NCBI GenBank assembly: GCA_037893245.1
Contig: JBAIAA010000666.1
Span: 62,001-126,000, forward strand
Length of the DNA stretch: 64,000 nucleotides
Direction of reading: 5' to 3'
Origin: Crossaster papposus
Lineage: Eukaryota; Echinodermata; Asteroidea; Velatida; Solasteridae
The notes under the pieces were generated by a model. The model had not been told where the DNA came from and made no database searches. It worked only from the letters and a program-made list of their open reading frames with translations. A program made the position numbers and the translations under genes. This document shows positions 61,001-64,000 of this stretch, one piece after another (the first letter of the stretch is position 1; every line of letters begins with the position of its first letter).

Positions 61001-64000
61001 CTGGGTGTTAGGAGATAGAGGGGGGCCTCCAGGAATGGCAAAATTAGCAATTTGACCCGGGGCATGCTTTGTTAGTATTTTATTTCGATTTTCTGAAAAT
61101 TATAACGTTAACACACGCGTTTCAAATTCGCCATAGGTTTGTGCACACAATCCCCGCCCACAAATAAGGGCATGAAGGAAAGCATGCCCCGGGAAGGGGC
61201 TGGGTGTTAGGAGATAGAGGGGGGCCTCCAGGAATGGCAAAATTAGCAATTTGACCCGGGGCATGCTTTGTTAGTATTTTATTTCGATTTTCTGAAAATT
61301 ATAACGTTAACACACGCGTTTCAAATTCGCCATAGGTTTGTGCACACAATCCCCGCCCACAAATAAGGGCATGAAGGAAAGCATGCCCCGGGAAGGGGCT
61401 GGGTGTTAGGAGATAGAGGGGGGCCTCCAGGAATGGCAAAATTAGCAATTTGACCCGGGGCATGCTTTGTTAGTATTTTATTTCGATTTTCTGAAAATTA
61501 TAACGTTAACACACGCGTTTCAAATTCGCCATAGGTTTGTGCACACAATCCCCGCCCACAAATAAGGGCATGAAGGAAAGCATGCCCCGGGAAGGGGCTG
61601 GGTGTTAGGAGATAGAGGGGGGCCTCCAGGAATGGCAAAATTAGCAATTTGACCCGGGGCATGCTTTGTTAGTATTTTATTTCGATTTTCTGAAAATTAT
61701 AACGTTAACACACGCGTTTCAAATTCGCCATAGGTTTGTGCACACAATCCCCGCCCACAAATAAGGGCATGAAGGAAAGCATGCCCCGGGAAGGGGCTGG
61801 GTGTTAGGAGATAGAGGGGGGCCTCCAGGAATGGCAAAATTAGCAATTTGACCCGGGGCATGCTTTGTTAGTATTTTATTTCGATTTTCTGAAAATTATA
61901 ACGTTAACACACGCGTTTCAAATTCGCCATAGGTTTGTGCACACAATCCCCGCCCACAAATAAGGGCATGAAGGAAAGCATGCCCCGGGAAGGGGCTGGG
62001 TGTTAGGAGATAGAGGGGGGCCTCCAGGAATGGCAAAATTAGCAATTTGACCCGGGGCATGCTTTGTTAGTATTTTATTTCGATTTTCTGAAAATTATAA
62101 CGTTAACACACGCGTTTCAAATTCGCCATAGGTTTGTGCACACAATCCCCGCCCACAAATAAGGGCATGAAGGAAAGCATGCCCCGGGAAGGGGCTGGGT
62201 GTTAGGAGATAGAGGGGGGCCTCCAGGAATGGCAAAATTAGCAATTTGACCCGGGGCATGCTTTGTTAGTATTTTATTTCGATTTTCTGAAAATTATAAC
62301 GTTAACACACGCGTTTCAAATTCGCCATAGGTTTGTGCACACAATCCCCGCCCACAAATAAGGGCATGAAGGAAAGCATGCCCCGGGAAGGGGCTGGGTG
62401 TTAGGAGATAGAGGGGGGCCTCCAGGAATGGCAAAATTAGCAATTTGACCCGGGGCATGCTTTGTTAGTATTTTATTTCGATTTTCTGAAAATTATAACG
62501 TTAACACACGCGTTTCAAATTCGCCATAGGTTTGTGCACACAATCCCCGCCCACAAATAAGGGCATGAAGGAAAGCATGCCCCGGGAAGGGGCTGGGTGT
62601 TAGGAGATAGAGGGGGGCCTCCAGGAATGGCAAAATTAGCAATTTGACCCGGGGCATGCTTTGTTAGTATTTTATTTCGATTTTCTGAAAATTATAACGT
62701 TAACACACGCGTTTCAAATTCGCCATAGGTTTGTGCACACAATCCCCGCCCACAAATAAGGGCATGAAGGAAAGCATGCCCCGGGAAGGGGCTGGGTGTT
62801 AGGAGATAGAGGGGGGCCTCCAGGAATGGCAAAATTAGCAATTTGACCCGGGGCATGCTTTGTTAGTATTTTATTTCGATTTTCTGAAAATTATAACGTT
62901 AACACACGCGTTTCAAATTCGCCATAGGTTTGTGCACACAATCCCCGCCCACAAATAAGGGCATGAAGGAAAGCATGCCCCGGGAAGGGGCTGGGTGTTA
63001 GGAGATAGAGGGGGGCCTCCAGGAATGGCAAAATTAGCAATTTGACCCGGGGCATGCTTTGTTAGTATTTTATTTCGATTTTCTGAAAATTATAACGTTA
63101 ACACACGCGTTTCAAATTCGCCATAGGTTTGTGCACACAATCCCCGCCCACAAATAAGGGCATGAAGGAAAGCATGCCCCGGGAAGGGGCTGGGTGTTAG
63201 GAGATAGAGGGGGGCCTCCAGGAATGGCAAAATTAGCAATTTGACCCGGGGCATGCTTTGTTAGTATTTTATTTCGATTTTCTGAAAATTATAACGTTAA
63301 CACACGCGTTTCAAATTCGCCATAGGTTTGTGCACACAATCCCCGCCCACAAATAAGGGCATGAAGGAAAGCATGCCCCGGGAAGGGGCTGGGTGTTAGG
63401 AGATAGAGGGGGGCCTCCAGGAATGGCAAAATTAGCAATTTGACCCGGGGCATGCTTTGTTAGTATTTTATTTCGATTTTCTGAAAATTATAACGTTAAC
63501 ACACGCGTTTCAAATTCGCCATAGGTTTGTGCACACAATCCCCGCCCACAAATAAGGGCATGAAGGAAAGCATGCCCCGGGAAGGGGCTGGGTGTTAGGA
63601 GATAGAGGGGGGCCTCCAGGAATGGCAAAATTAGCAATTTGACCCGGGGCATGCTTTGTTAGTATTTTATTTCGATTTTCTGAAAATTATAACGTTAACA
63701 CACGCGTTTCAAATTCGCCATAGGTTTGTGCACACAATCCCCGCCCACAAATAAGGGCATGAAGGAAAGCATGCCCCGGGAAGGGGCTGGGTGTTAGGAG
63801 ATAGAGGGGGGCCTCCAGGAATGGCAAAATTAGCAATTTGACCCGGGGCATGCTTTGTTAGTATTTTATTTCGATTTTCTGAAAATTATAACGTTAACAC
63901 ACGCGTTTCAAATTCGCCATAGGTTTGTGCACACAATCCCCGCCCACAAATAAGGGCATGAAGGAAAGCATGCCCCGGGAAGGGGCTGGGTGTTAGGAGA
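49049..64000. repeat. Homogenised block, 75 units plus 25 nt
   Basis: Units run from 49049 to 63777 in 199-bp phase, and a partial unit starts at 63976. I noticed only T at 57744 (TTCGCC to TTTGCC, a CpG transition), T at 59054 (ATTAGC to ATTTGC, also seen at 40474) and an extra AA at 59401-59402 (GGGAAAAGGGG). The array continues beyond the window. No gene is present. Confidence 0.92.

Larger units (their letters stand above)
1..64000. repeat. 199-bp satellite DNA, continuous tandem array
   Basis: The start motif CGGGAAGGGG recurs at 1, 200, 399, 598 and so on to 63578, 63777 and 63976. Spacing is exactly 199 bp except at the events listed separately. About 323 units begin in the window, all in the same orientation, and neither array edge is present. 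Most units look identical by eye, which means recent amplification or efficient homogenisation by unequal exchange and gene conversion. The unit length is near one nucleosome plus linker, as in many eukaryotic centromeric and heterochromatic satellites; that is a family generality, not proof of a centromere. I do not recognise this satellite family or its host. The strand is arbitrary because no transcript is evident. Confidence 0.99.

Noticed and set aside
1..64000. CRISPR array
   Set aside because: The whole 199-bp unit is conserved. There are no unique spacers between short repeats, and no cas genes.
1..64000. CENP-B box in the unit
   Set aside because: The best matches, around TTCGCCATAGG and TTCGATTTTC, share only the TTCG core and lack the CGGG half of the known box.
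1..64000. Telomeric or ribosomal intergenic repeat
   Set aside because: There are no runs of a telomere hexamer and no rRNA-like or promoter-like sequence; GTTAGGAG is a single occurrence per unit.

Overview
The whole 64 kb window is one head-to-tail satellite DNA array. I recognise no protein gene, RNA gene, CRISPR array or complete mobile element. The repeat unit is 199 bp (46.7 % G+C; A 56, C 40, G 53, T 50, counted on the first unit with its one private C replaced by the common T). About 323 units begin in the window, five of them truncated or fused at deletion junctions, and the array runs off both edges. I number positions within a unit from the C of CGGGAAGGGG, which is base 1 of the window. 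A long, very homogeneous array with a unit near nucleosome-repeat length points to eukaryotic heterochromatin (centromeric, pericentromeric, subtelomeric or interstitial). The sequence alone does not tell me plant from animal or name the species.

Each unit has a fixed internal layout. A 15-bp perfect inverted repeat (AAAGCATGCCCCGGG, unit positions 189-199 plus 1-4; CCCGGGGCATGCTTT, 66-80) encloses a 61-nt G-rich loop with G-runs of 3, 4, 3 and 6. An AT-rich segment (80-120) follows, containing the palindrome TAACGTTA. Next come a CpG-bearing stretch with ACGCGT, a GTGCAC site, and a C-rich stretch (161-170). Because 199 is one more than a multiple of three, the reading frame slips at every unit and no periodic protein can be encoded.

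Layout, left to right. Bases 1-1391 are near-consensus units interrupted by a diverged patch (about 750-1310). From 1392 to 5916 there are scattered single-base indels, one 101-bp truncated unit (3006-3106) and two identical 22-bp internal duplications (1757 and 5464), 19 units apart. Bases 5917-38489 are extremely homogeneous, broken mainly by a 67-bp net deletion with short filler at 14235-14247. Two deletion junctions at 38.5-38.8 kb open a variant-rich stretch (38.8-43.2 kb). That stretch ends exactly at a 197-bp non-satellite insertion (43166-43362). Bases 43363-48169 are homogeneous again, 48170-49048 is an indel-rich patch ending in a 65-bp truncated unit, and 49049-64000 is 75 nearly identical units.

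The information lies in the array's architecture. Homogenised blocks alternate with unhomogenised patches, distant units share private variants, and nearly all rearrangement breakpoints fall in the same two small windows of the unit. These are positions 33-54, in the G-rich hairpin loop, and 153-170, in the GTGCAC/C-rich stretch. All coordinates were read by eye from the phase of the repeat; isolated substitutions inside the homogeneous blocks may have been missed.
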